From Malassezia japonica (lineage: Eukaryota > Basidiomycota > Malasseziomycetes > Malasseziales > Malasseziaceae): a DNA stretch of 64,000 nt. A program made the translations under genes and the position numbers. Under the pieces are notes generated by a model, which was not told where the DNA came from, did no database searches, and saw only the letters and a program-made list of their open reading frames with translations. Shown piece after piece: positions 29,913 through 38,536 of the stretch. Each line of letters begins with the position of its first letter. Position 1 is the stretch's first letter. The stretch is from the NCBI RefSeq assembly GCF_029542785.1, contig NC_083375.1:62001-126000 (forward strand), read 5' to 3'.

Positions 29913-30907
29913 CTACTTCCGGAGTGCTTGAAGCAGTGTGGCGAGGAAATTCGTAGTGACAGCACGATCGAACTTGATCTGCTGCAAAAAGTGGTCCGGG
30001 ACGCGTGTCGAGGCCAGCAGCGCCGCGTCGCGTTCGTCGTCCAAGTAGGGAATATAGATGAGGTCGTTGCGCACCTCGGCCGTGGAGGTGGACCGTGCTG
30101 GATGCGAGCCAATGCGCTGCTGCGTCTCTTCGAGCGTGCATTGCAATTCTGGATGAGTAGCGCGACGTACCGTGGTAGTTGGCACCCGAAAAGAGCAGGT
30201 GGAAGCGCCGAAAGTCGCTCCCGGGCTCGGCGCGCTCCACCTCGGTCACGGTGAAGCCGGTGAGGTCTTCGTACAGGCGCCGGATCGCCAGGTCGTCGTC
30301 GGACGCGCGGGGGGCTTTGGACTGCGTCGCAAGTGCCTCGCGCTCGTCTTGGACCGATGCGAGCTCGCGCTGGAGCGCCGCGAGCTGGTCCTCGAGCTGC
30401 TTCACACGGCCGCTCGGCTCGCCCCCTCCGCCGTGCTCCTCGAGCTCGGTGAGGCGGTGCTCGGCGTGCTCGGCGCGCTGTTTCCACCCTTTCGCGGTAT
30501 CGGCCATGTCTGTGTGAGATAGGAAACGTACGCCGTATCCGCGCGTCGCTCGCCTTCTTGACTTCGGCGAGGGTCTTTTCGCTCTGCGTCACGCGCAGCT
30601 CCTTGAGGCGGTCAAACTGCGCCTGGATCGCCTCGCGCTCACGCACAGCCTCGGCGACACGGTCGTCGATCCCTTTCTCGTACCGCGCACGGAGGTCTTG
30701 GAGCACGCCGTCGAGGTCCTCCGCATTCTGGTGCGCGAGCTGCACGTCGAGCACGCTGCCACGCGGCGAGTCGAAACTGTCGATCTTGCGCGCCTTGCTA
30801 TCCGAACTGTACCCACGGACCTGCTCGTCATACTGCGCGCGCAGCTGGGGGTCCTTTGGCGGGCGCCCGCGCGGCCGCCCGGTCCCCGCTTTCTGTCCAA
30901 AGGCCAT
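29913..30907 (-). CDS. CSM1: Csm1/Pcs1-like monopolin subunit
   Basis: Three exons (30907-30532, 30509-30171, 30148-29913), both introns 22 nt; 316 residues. An AT-hook-like GRPRGRPPK lies at ~10-18, followed by long heptad-rich coiled coil (~65-200: VLQDLRARYEKGIDDRVAEA, VKQLEDQLAALQRELASVQ). The globular C-terminal domain (YEDLTGFTVTEVE ... FRRFHLLFSGANYHELQCTL ... LDDERDAALLASTRVPDHFL) fits the Csm1/Pcs1 family in order and size. Csm1/Pcs1 clamps microtubule sites at kinetochores and acts in rDNA condensation. The AT-hook is unusual for the textbook protein but could bind AT-rich DNA. It is divergent from UBC6 over 59 bp. Confidence 0.68.
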
Positions 30908-30914
30908 GGCAGGA

Positions 30915-30953
30915 ACGCGTCGCGCGGCGCGTCGGTTAGGCAGTAGTCACGTG
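30915..30953. promoter_or_regulatory. ACGCGT and CACGTG sites in CSM1/UBC6 divergent promoter
   Basis: ACGCGT (MluI cell-cycle box, the MBF target in yeasts) at 30915-30920 and CACGTG at 30948-30953, both inside the 59-bp space between the divergent ATGs. An MBF site would fit a cell-cycle gene such as CSM1. Confidence 0.45.
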
Positions 30954-30966
30954 CAGTGCACCCACC

Positions 30967-31832
30967 ATGGCGACCAAGGCCGCTTCGAAGCGCGTGCGTA
31001 GCGTAGCTCACGCAGCTCGGCAAGGAGGCCGTGTTGATGGAAAAGGACCCGCCGCCGCTATGCTATGCTCGGCCGCGCGAAGATAATATTTTGGAATGGT
31101 ACGTCGAGCGTCTGACCCAGGCACTTTATCCTCCGGGGGCCGCCAGGCACGCCGTTCGAAGGGGGGGAGTACTGGGGCCAGCTGCTCTTTCCGGGCGACT
31201 ACCCGTTCAAGCCGCCGTACGTAGCATCGCTGACGCAGGGGCATCAAGGTGCAGACGCCGAGCGGCCGCTTCCAGCCGGACACCAAGATCTGCACGGTAG
31301 GTCGCCGCACTGACCCAGTCCATGAGCGACTTCCACCCCGGCAGCTGGAATCCGGCGTGGTCGGTGTCGAGCATGTATGTATTGTGTCTTATGCAGCCTC
31401 GTCGGCCTTTTGTCGTTTATGTGCACCGATGAACTCACCACGGGCTCGGTCATGATGTCGTCGCGCGAGCGCCGCCTGCTCGCCGCACAGTCGCACGCAT
31501 ACAATATCCGCCAGCGCCGCTTTACGCAGCTCTTTCCCGAGTACGTCGGGCCGATGGCCAAGGACCTGCCCAACATGTCGCGCCCGGCCAACATGCCGGC
31601 GGCGGCCGCCAAGGCGCCCGAGGCCAAAGCACCGGCGCCCACCGCCGCGCAAGAGCCCGCGCCAGAGCCCGCGCCAGAGCCCGCGCAAGAGCCGAGCGAG
31701 GCGCAGGACACGCTGCGCGAGAACCGCGAGGCGCATGATGCGCCGCGCAGCTACCGCGGCCTGGCATGGACCGCCGGCGTGGTTCTCCTCGCGCTCTTCT
31801 CGGCCAAGGTGATTGAGAAGCTCGCCAAGTAG
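30967..31832 (+). CDS. UBC6: Tail-anchored ubiquitin-conjugating enzyme E2 (UBC6/UBE2J)
   Basis: Six exons (30967-30993, 31016-31098, 31121-31216, 31239-31296, 31319-31374, 31397-31832) with five introns of exactly 22 nt; 251 residues. The spliced protein begins MATKAASKRLGKEA and runs through PREDNILEWHFILRGPPGTP, YWGQLLFPGDYPFKPP and GRFQPDTKICTSMSDFHPGS, with the catalytic Cys at residue 87, the same number as in yeast Ubc6. WNPAWSVSSILVGLLSFM completes the UBC fold. A Pro/Ala/Glu-rich linker leads to a C-terminal anchor (WTAGVVLLALFSAKVI). Ubc6 works in ER-associated degradation with Doa10-type ligases. Its TAG directly abuts the ELP5 stop. No exon except the last would be called as an ORF. 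Confidence 0.95.
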
Positions 31833-33175
31833 CTAGACGTCCAAGTCGTCGTCGGGGTCCTCGTCGTCCTCGTCGTCCTCCGACTCGGGCTCGAAAAAGA
31901 TTGCACTCTGCCCAGTCGATCCACGCCACGCGGATTCCGGCGCTGGCGTGTCGTGCAGCTGGTAGGCGTACGGCAGCGAGACCTGCTCGCGGCGCTCGCG
32001 CTGCTGCGGCGTCTCGTTCAGATTAAAGGGGAGCTGCTGCACGAGCGACGCGTGCGGATCCGCCGCCGGCGCAGCGACCTGCACGTTCGACGTATCCATG
32101 TCGAGCGCATGCAGCTTCAGGCGCCGCTGGGGGCCGTACGCGAGCGCCGCCAGCTCTTCGACGTGCTTGCCGGTGGACAGCGCCGCACGGACCTCGAGGT
32201 AGCCGTAGCCGGTGCTGTACGCATCGGCCGTGTCGCTGTGCAGACCAAGCGCCTCCTCCGCAAAGAGCACCGGCCCGAGCGGCGGCGCAGGTGCCTCCAT
32301 CGCCTGCAGGCGCGACGCAGGCGCACGCACCGCGCTCCACCAGCCGCGGTCGTCGTCGAGGCCAAACGGGCCGCGGCCGGCGACGCTGTGGAGCACGCTC
32401 CAGAAGCGCGCATCGGCTTTGCGGTCGTCCGACACACTCTGGGTGCTTGTGCCAGCGTCGGCGTGCGCCGCGCGGTACAGCGCGGCGCCGGACGTGGGGG
32501 GCACAAGGCCATAGGACGAGTAGAGATGGCGCACGAGCGCCGGCGGATGCAGCCGCGCACGGAGCGTTGCGTGCGACCACTGGTTGCCCGATCCCAGTTC
32601 GTCTGGCTCCTGCCCATTCCAGAACTGTGGCGAGGTGAGCGCAGCACACACGCCCTGCGCGTCGCGGCTGGCGTCGACGTCGCTGCCGACGACGAGGCGT
32701 GCATACATCGGCAGGCGCGCCAGGGTACCAGAGAGGAAGCGGTACGTCTCGGCGACACTCGCGCCGGACGCCTCGAGCAGGCCCTCGATCGAGTCCACGT
32801 AGAAGCTCGTGCGGGAGGGCGGCACTGGGTCAGTGCGTCGGCGTACCTTGCCCAATGAGTGTGTCGAGGTGCGCGCGGATCTCGGCGAGGGACGTGCCCG
32901 GCATGCGCGACATGTCCATCACCTTGATCGTGCGCGACTCCCTCGCTCCTAGCACGTCCGGTGTCGCGCGAAAGCACGCGAGGATCGCAACGTTTCCCCT
33001 GCATCAGCGGTGGCACCTACCTCTCCTCCCCCCGTGCAATCATCTCGCGCAGGACGCCAAGCGCCGACTGCACGATACTTCCCTCGACCACCGCAAGCTG
33101 CTTGCCTTGCGGCAGCTTCCCGCCCCCACTCGACGCCGTGCCGTGCTCGAGCAGCGCCGCGGCGAGACACGCCAT
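31833..33175 (-). CDS. ELP5: Elongator complex protein 5
   Basis: Three exons (33175-33021, 32998-32847, 32824-31833), both introns 22 nt; 432 residues. The join across the introns gives GSIVQSALGVLREMIARGEE then RGNVAILACFRATPDVL and LIGQVPPSRTSFYVDSIEG. This is a RecA-like fold start without a P-loop, as in the Elp4-5-6 ring. The C-terminus is the acidic, Tyr/Phe-containing tail typical of Elp5 (SAIFFEPESEDDEDDEDPD). Elongator modifies wobble uridines of tRNAs in the cytoplasm, with Elp5 in the accessory subcomplex. Assignment rests on layout and tail, so it is probable, not certain. The stop codon is adjacent to that of UBC6. Confidence 0.72.
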
Positions 33176-33176
33176 C

Positions 33177-33184
33177 CCAATTGG
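33177..33184. promoter_or_regulatory. CCAATTGG palindrome in ELP5/MCM2 divergent promoter
   Basis: Overlapping CCAAT boxes on both strands, immediately upstream of the ELP5 ATG and within the 75-bp gap to MCM2. This is a candidate Hap-complex site for either gene. Confidence 0.35.
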
Positions 33185-33250
33185 TTGGTGTGCTTAGTCA
33201 GCAGGAGTGCGCGTTAATGGCGACGGGCGACGCGCTTCTCTCGGACCGGC

Positions 33251-36073
33251 ATGGTGCGTAGCGAGAACTAATGCAGTCTTCCGACCAGGACGCTAGTCAC
33301 AGAAAACGGCGACGCTCAACGTCGCGCGGTCCTCTCGACCCCTCGTCGCCCTGGGGCGCGTCCGGAGAAAGCGATGGCGGCCACGAACGCGCCTCGTCGA
33401 TTCCGCCGTCGTCGCTGCCGACTTCGAGTCCGCCCGGCGCGATGTCGGACCTGACGGATGGCGAAGAGGCCGAGGACCGTAGTGTAATCGACGAGGGCGA
33501 CGTGCGCGACCTCGACGACGAGGCTGACGACGACGAGGGCGAGGACCTCTTTGGCGACCAGATGGAGCGGTACGTTTCCGCGCTGACCCAGTGATTACGA
33601 GGCGAATGCAGAACTCGACCGATACGACTCGGAAGGGATGGACGAAGCGTTCCAAGGCGCGATGAGTGCGGATGCCCGCCAGCTGGCCGAGATGCGCATG
33701 GCGCGCCGCGACCGTGCCGAGGGTGTCGGGCGCATCTCACGTCGTGCGCCCGTCTTTTTGCAGAGCGACGACGAGAGCGAGGACGGGGTGCTGCGCCGCC
33801 GGCGCCGCCGCCACTATGACGAGGCGCCGGATGAGGAGGCGATGGCCGATGACTTGCCGATCGAGCAGCTCGGCGACGTCAAGGCAGACAGCATCGCGGC
33901 GTGGGTCGCGACGGAAAATGTGCGCCGGACGATCGTGCGCGAGTTCCGCAACTTTCTGGTGACGTACGTCGACGAACAGGGTGTGAGTGTGTACGGCCAG
34001 CGCATCAAGCAGCTCGGTGAGCTGAACCTCGAGTCGCTCGAGATTTCTTTCCTGCAGCTCGTCGACGCCAAGGCGATTCTGGCCTACTTTTTGGCCAACT
34101 CGCCAGCAAGCATCCTGCCCATCTTTGACGAGGTCGCATTCGATGTCGTGCTCTTGTACTACCCGTCGTACGACCGCATCCATCCAGAGATCCACGTGCG
34201 TGTGGCCGACCTGCCCACGTCGCTCACGCTGCGTGATCTGCGCCAGAGCAACCTGAACTCGCTCGTGCGTGTGAGCGGCGTAGTAACGCGCCGCTCCGGC
34301 GTCTTTCCCCAGCTCAAATACGTCAAGTTTGACTGCTTGAGCTGCGGCGAAGTCCTCGGGCCTTTTTGGCAGGACTCGAACCAGGAAGTGAAGGTGAGCT
34401 TCTGCAGCAACTGCTCGCGCCGCGGCCCTTTCCGCGTGAACTCGGAACAGACCGTCTACCGCAACTACCAAAAAATGACTCTGCAAGAGTCGCCCGGAAG
34501 CGTGCCGCCCGGCCGCCTGCCGCGCCATCGCGAGGTGATCCTGCTCTGGGATCTGGTCGATGCGGTCAAGCCCGGCGAGGAGATCGAAGTCACGGGCATC
34601 TACCGCAACAACTTTGACGCGGCGCTCAACACCAAGAACGGGTTCCCGGTGTTTGCGACAGTCATTGAAGCAAACCACATTGCCAAACGCGATGATGCGT
34701 ATGCCGCCTTCCGGCTCACCGAAGACGATGAGCAAGCGATTCGTGCGCTGGCGCGCGACGACCGGATCGGCAAGCGCATCATCAAGAGTATGGCGCCGAG
34801 TATCTATGGCCACCAGAGCGTCAAGACGGCTATTGCGCTGAGTCTCTTTGGCGGTGTGTCGAAGGACGTCGGCGGCAAGCACCGCATCCGTGGCGATATT
34901 AATGTGCTCCTGCTCGGTGACCCCGGTACGGCCAAGTCGCAGTTCCTCAAGTACGTCGAAAAGACGGCGAGCCGCGCAGTGTTTGCAACCGGTCAAGGTG
35001 CCTCTGCTGTCGGTCTCACGGCGAGCGTACGCCGCGACCCCGTCACGCGCGAGTGGACGCTCGAGGGCGGTGCGCTGGTGCTCGCCGACAAGGGCGTGTG
35101 CCTTATCGACGAGTTTGACAAGATGAACGACGCGGACCGCACGTCGATCCACGAGGCGATGGAGCAGCAGAGCATTTCGATCTCCAAAGCAGGCATCATT
35201 ACCAGCCTGCAGGCGCGCTGTGCGATCGTCGCCGCGGCGAATCCGATCCGCGGACGCTACAACCCCACGATCCCCTTTAGCCAGAACGTGGAGCTGACCG
35301 AGCCGATCCTGTCGCGTTTCGACGTGCTATGTGTGGTGAAGGATACGGTCGACCCTGTCCAGGACGAGATGCTTGCGCGGTTCGTCGTGAGCTCGCACCT
35401 GCGTGCGCACCCCCTCTTTGATGACGAGGTGGACGAGCAGCGCGTCGCGACGTCTTGGGATGCGGACATCATTCCGCAGGACATGCTGCGCAAGTACATT
35501 ACCTATGCGCGCGACCGCATCAAGCCGCGCCTCGACGCGCTGGACGAGGAGCGCCTCTCGCGGCTCTATGTCGACCTCCGCCGCGAGAGTCTCAACACCG
35601 GCTCCTACCCCATCACCGTGCGCCATCTCGAGAGCATGATCCGTATGGCCGAGGCGAGTGCCAAGATGCACCTGCGCGACTATGTGCGTTCCGACGACAT
35701 CGACCTCGCGATCCGCGCGACGGTCGAGAGTTTCGTGAGCGCGCAAAAGATGAGCATCAAGCGTACGCTCGAGCGTGGCTTCCGCAAGTACATCCACCAG
35801 GCGCGCGACCACGACGAGCTGCTTTCTTTCCTTTTGGGCGGTATTGTCAAGGACAAGATGCGCTTTTCGCAGTACGGCCACCGGCGCCGCGAGGCCGATG
35901 CGCCCTTTACTATCACCGTCTCCCTCGCCGAGCTCGAGTCGCGGGCCAAGGAGCTGGATATCTTTGACGTGCGTCCGTTCCTGCTCAGCCGCGTGTTCAA
36001 AGCGAACGGGTACGTCTGGAACGAGAGCCAAGGCACGATCGCCAAGCGCTTTGGTCCCGCCGACGAGCGCTAG
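33251..36073 (+). CDS. MCM2: MCM2 replicative helicase subunit
   Basis: Proposed exons 33251-33253, 33277-33569 and 33592-36073 (introns 23 and 22 nt), 925 residues. The first exon is just the ATG; an alternative unspliced start at 33271 lies inside that intron. The N-terminus is acidic (DLDDEADDDEGEDLFGDQME) and joins to RDYEANAELDRYDSEGMDE, diagnostic of MCM2. It has a C4 zinc finger (FDCLSCGEVLG ... SFCSNCSRRG, ~345-375), SPGSVPPGRLPRHREVILL, Walker A GDPGTAKSQFLKY (~541), Walker B CLIDEFDKMND (~603) and the arginine finger LSRFDVL (~671). MCM2 is part of the MCM2-7 hexamer at replication forks; its acidic N-terminus also handles histones. Confidence 0.96.
33254..33276 (+). other. Candidate 23-nt intron directly after the MCM2 start codon
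   Basis: GTGCGT at the donor and CTAATGCAG at the acceptor match the other introns here, especially intron 3 of the 5'-nucleotidase gene. Removing it joins ATG directly to TCTTCCGACCAG in frame with MCM2. If retained, translation can still begin at the ATG embedded in its acceptor (33271). Confidence 0.6.
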
Positions 36074-36111
36074 TCGTAGTGTAGCCAATAATCCAATTCC
36101 GCCTAATTTAC

Positions 36112-36447
36112 CTATTCCGACTGCTTGCCAAACTTGAGGGCGTTCGAGTGCTCAGCAAGGTACTGGCCGCCTTCGGTAAACTTCTTCTGCGTCGCGTCCT
36201 GCGTCAGTAGGGCATACGCACAATGTACGAGGCGCGGTCCATCGCAGCGCGGTTCGAGCGGATGGAAATACCCTCGGACGAGATGTTGACACCTTTGGCC
36301 TGGGTCAGTTACGCCACACACCTTAAGTTCCTTCTTCTTCTCGCTCAGCGCCTGCTTCACGTCACCCGAGTTATGGAAACCCTGGTAGATCGCGTACACC
36401 AGTGCAAGGATCAGCGCAAGTCCAATGTAGTCGCCCACCGTCGCCAT
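36112..36447 (-). CDS. Small single-pass membrane protein, unknown family
   Basis: Three exons (36447-36322, 36299-36222, 36198-36112) with introns of 22 and 23 nt; 96 residues. The N-terminus is a membrane helix (YIGLALILALVYAIYQGF). It is followed by KKKELKAKGVNISSEGISIR and SNRAAMDRASYIDATQKKF, soluble and amphipathic. Splicing is supported by the donor/acceptor pattern, by the in-frame join and by the improbable cysteine-rich sequence read if the introns are retained. I do not recognise the family. Short N-anchored proteins like this often sit in the ER or mitochondrial inner membrane. It converges with MCM2 across 38 bp. Confidence 0.7.
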   Translation of the reverse strand: MATVGDYIGLALILALVYAIYQGFHNSGDVKQALSEKKKELKVCGVTDPGQRCQHLVRGYFHPLEPRCDGPRLVHCAYALLTQDATQKKFTEGGQYLAEHSNALKFGKQSE

Positions 36448-36606
36448 GGTACCTGAGCAAGGCGGGGCGTGCGTCTTACATAATAAAACCCGTCTCTGGA
36501 AAAGATATATCGTTACACAGCAATAAGGCAGCGGTGCGCTATGGAATCAGGGGTGGCAGCCGTAGGTGCATCGCCGTTTTGATTTGCCTGTACGCAGGGG
36601 ATCAAA

Positions 36607-37572
36607 TTACAAAAAGTACTGGGTCAGCAAAAGTAACGTACGTCGGGCACGCGGCGCGAGACGAGCGGTTCGCCGGTACGGGGCGCCGGGTCGAACTGCA
36701 GGAAGGTGTACTTCAGGTTTTCGTCGATCTCCATGATCGCCGCCTGGTTACCGCAGCGGTAGCAGTAGTTCGGCGCCGAGAAGATCGTAACAACGTTGCG
36801 CTCCTGCGACCAGTTGAAGCCGTCCATGACGAGCTGGTGCGCCCTCGCGATTAGCGTCAGGCCGTTGTTGTGGTTAAAGGCCTCGCTGATGTCCTGGCCG
36901 AAGGTGTAGCCTGCACCACGAGGCGAGATGCCCCATCCGCAGCGGTCGTCGGGGTCGGACCAAAGGAGATCGCACATCGGACCCTCGTGCGGCACTTCCT
37001 GCACGCGGTCGATCGAGCGGATCTGGTCGAGCGTATCAATGGACGGCGACAGACCACCGTGCAAGCAAAAGATCTGGTCGTCGATCAGCGCCGTGAGCGG
37101 GAGGTAGTCAAAGAGGTCCGTGAAGTACTTCCACACGTTGGCGTTGCCGTATTTGCGCAGGCACTCGTCGTAGAAGCCGTACACTTGCGTGATCTGGCGC
37201 GACTCGTGGTTACCACGCAGAATCGTGACGCGGTCGGGGTGGCGCACCTTGAGCGCAACGAGGAGCGTCACGGTTTCCACCGAGTAGTAGCCGCGGTCGA
37301 CATAGTCGCCCATAAAAAGGTAGTTGGTATCCGGCGAGTTGCCACCGATGCGGAACAGCTCAGAGAGATCGTGCTGCGTTAGAAGGAACACGTACGAATT
37401 GGCCGTGGATGTCACCACAGACCGTCACGGGGCAGCGCACTGGCTGCACGTTCGATTCCTCCAGAAGGACATCGCGCGCCTTCTCGCACAGGCGCTTGAT
37501 ATCGTTCTCACTCAGCTGCTTGCATTCGCTCAGATAACTGATCCAGTTATCCTGCTCCTGGATATCCACCAT
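36607..37572 (-). CDS. PPH21: Protein phosphatase 2A catalytic subunit
   Basis: Three exons (37572-37396, 37373-36642, 36618-36607), introns 22 and 23 nt; 306 residues against 309 for human PP2A-C. The start at 37572 (ACCATGG) gives a normal short N-terminus; an upstream ATG at 37623 is in frame but would add 17 atypical residues. Metal-binding motifs are all present: [14 protein letters not shown] (across intron 1), [48 protein letters not shown]. The final 12-nt exon codes only Y-F-L-stop, completing the conserved PDYFL end whose Leu is carboxymethylated to control B-subunit binding. It acts as a major cytosolic/nuclear Ser/Thr phosphatase with A and B subunits. Confidence 0.97.
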
Positions 37573-37623
37573 GGTGACAAAGTGACCCGCCACCTTCCGT
37601 AGACGGGCCTCAATGCCCGACAT

Positions 37624-37629
37624 CACGTG
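37624..37629. promoter_or_regulatory. CACGTG palindrome in PP2A/NDUFB8 divergent promoter
   Basis: TCACGTGA, an 8-bp palindrome, in the 90-bp space between the divergent ATGs at 37572 and 37663. Confidence 0.5.
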
Positions 37630-37662
37630 ACATCACGCGACGCAAACCGGTCGTTTCCCCCG

Positions 37663-38241
37663 ATGACCATGCTGACTCGGATCGCTCAGCGCGGCGTGCG
37701 CATGCCGCTGCGTGCTCTGTCGACGTCATCGAAGGCGTCAATCCAGGGCGAGACGCCGTCTACCACGAACGAGCTGCCGAAGGGCACCGTCGTGCCCGGC
37801 GAAAAGGTCGACCCGCAGCTCGGCGACTACCCGGACATGCCCCTGTTCAACCAGCAGTTCCGCCCGTATAGCAAGAAGTGGTGGGACACGCAGGACCGCC
37901 GCAACTACGGCGAGACGGTACGTGGTAATTCTGACCTCAGCTCCATGAGCAAGACGATGTGCTCTCGATGTGGTCCCCGGACGCCTACAAGACCCCTGGA
38001 CCGCTCGCGCTCCGTCACTTTTTGATCGCGGTCGGCGCTATTGGCGCCTTCTCGACGCTTGTGTACGCTACGACGCCGGAGCCAGTGATGCTGCGCAAGA
38101 CGTTCCCGCGCGACGGCCTCGCGGCTGAGCTCGGCGGTGAACTCGCTCGCGTACGTACGGATTGACTGACAGCAGGCTCGTGTCGACGCGGACCTCGAGG
38201 AGCCGGCTGCGGACGAGGAAGAGGACGAGGACGACGAGTAG
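37663..38241 (+). CDS. NDUFB8: Complex I subunit NDUFB8 (ASHI)
   Basis: Three exons (37663-37917, 37941-38150, 38173-38241); 177 residues, or 176 if the second of two tandem acceptors (38175) is used. The N-terminus (MTMLTRIAQRGVRMPLRALS) is a mitochondrial presequence. SKKWWDTQDRRNYGET joined across the 23-nt intron 1 to LHEQDDVLSMWSPDAY matches the family core W-W-D-x-Q-x-R-R-N-x-G-E-x-x-H-E-x-D-D. A single membrane helix (HFLIAVGAIGAFSTLVYAT) follows, then an acidic tail. It is an accessory subunit of the membrane arm of NADH:ubiquinone oxidoreductase. Its presence implies that the organism keeps respiratory complex I, unlike S. cerevisiae. Confidence 0.85.
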
Positions 38242-38536
38242 AGGATAGAATATCTTACTTGATCGAAATGTGCGTGGAGAGCGCAGAGGGGAGGGGGGAA
38301 GAAGAGGAAAAGAGAGGGAAGAATAAGAGGCAGTGGGATGGCGAGACCAGGGAGAGAACCCCCACGAGTCGAGAGGAACAGAGTGCCAAGCGCCGAGCGC
38401 TGTGAGCAGACACTGAGAAATTCCTGGTACTCTATAAATTCTCAGCGATCCTGACAAAGCGTGGGGCGATTCGCATGCATGTCCCTTTCTCATCATAGTA
38501 CGGGCATTGCCCTACGTCATAGCTACACACTGTCGC
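38242..38536. other. 295-bp convergent 3' spacer with purine-rich tract and hairpin
   Basis: Lies between the NDUFB8 and RAD2 stops; no coding or tRNA signal was seen. A strongly purine-biased stretch covers ~38275-38330. An imperfect inverted repeat, CTGAGAAATT / AAATTCTCAG (38413-38445; nine of ten pairs, 13-nt loop), may serve as a 3'-end structure on either strand. Confidence 0.5.

Noticed and set aside
37573..37623. Longer PP2A N-terminus from the ATG at 37623
   Set aside because: PP2A-C proteins start close to the Q-x-x-W-I segment; the ATG at 37572 has a better context and gives normal length.
38280..38400. Possible tRNA or small RNA in the purine-rich NDUFB8/RAD2 spacer
   Set aside because: No A-box/B-box pair or cloverleaf could be built; a GGGGGTTCTCTCC stretch only loosely resembles a B box.
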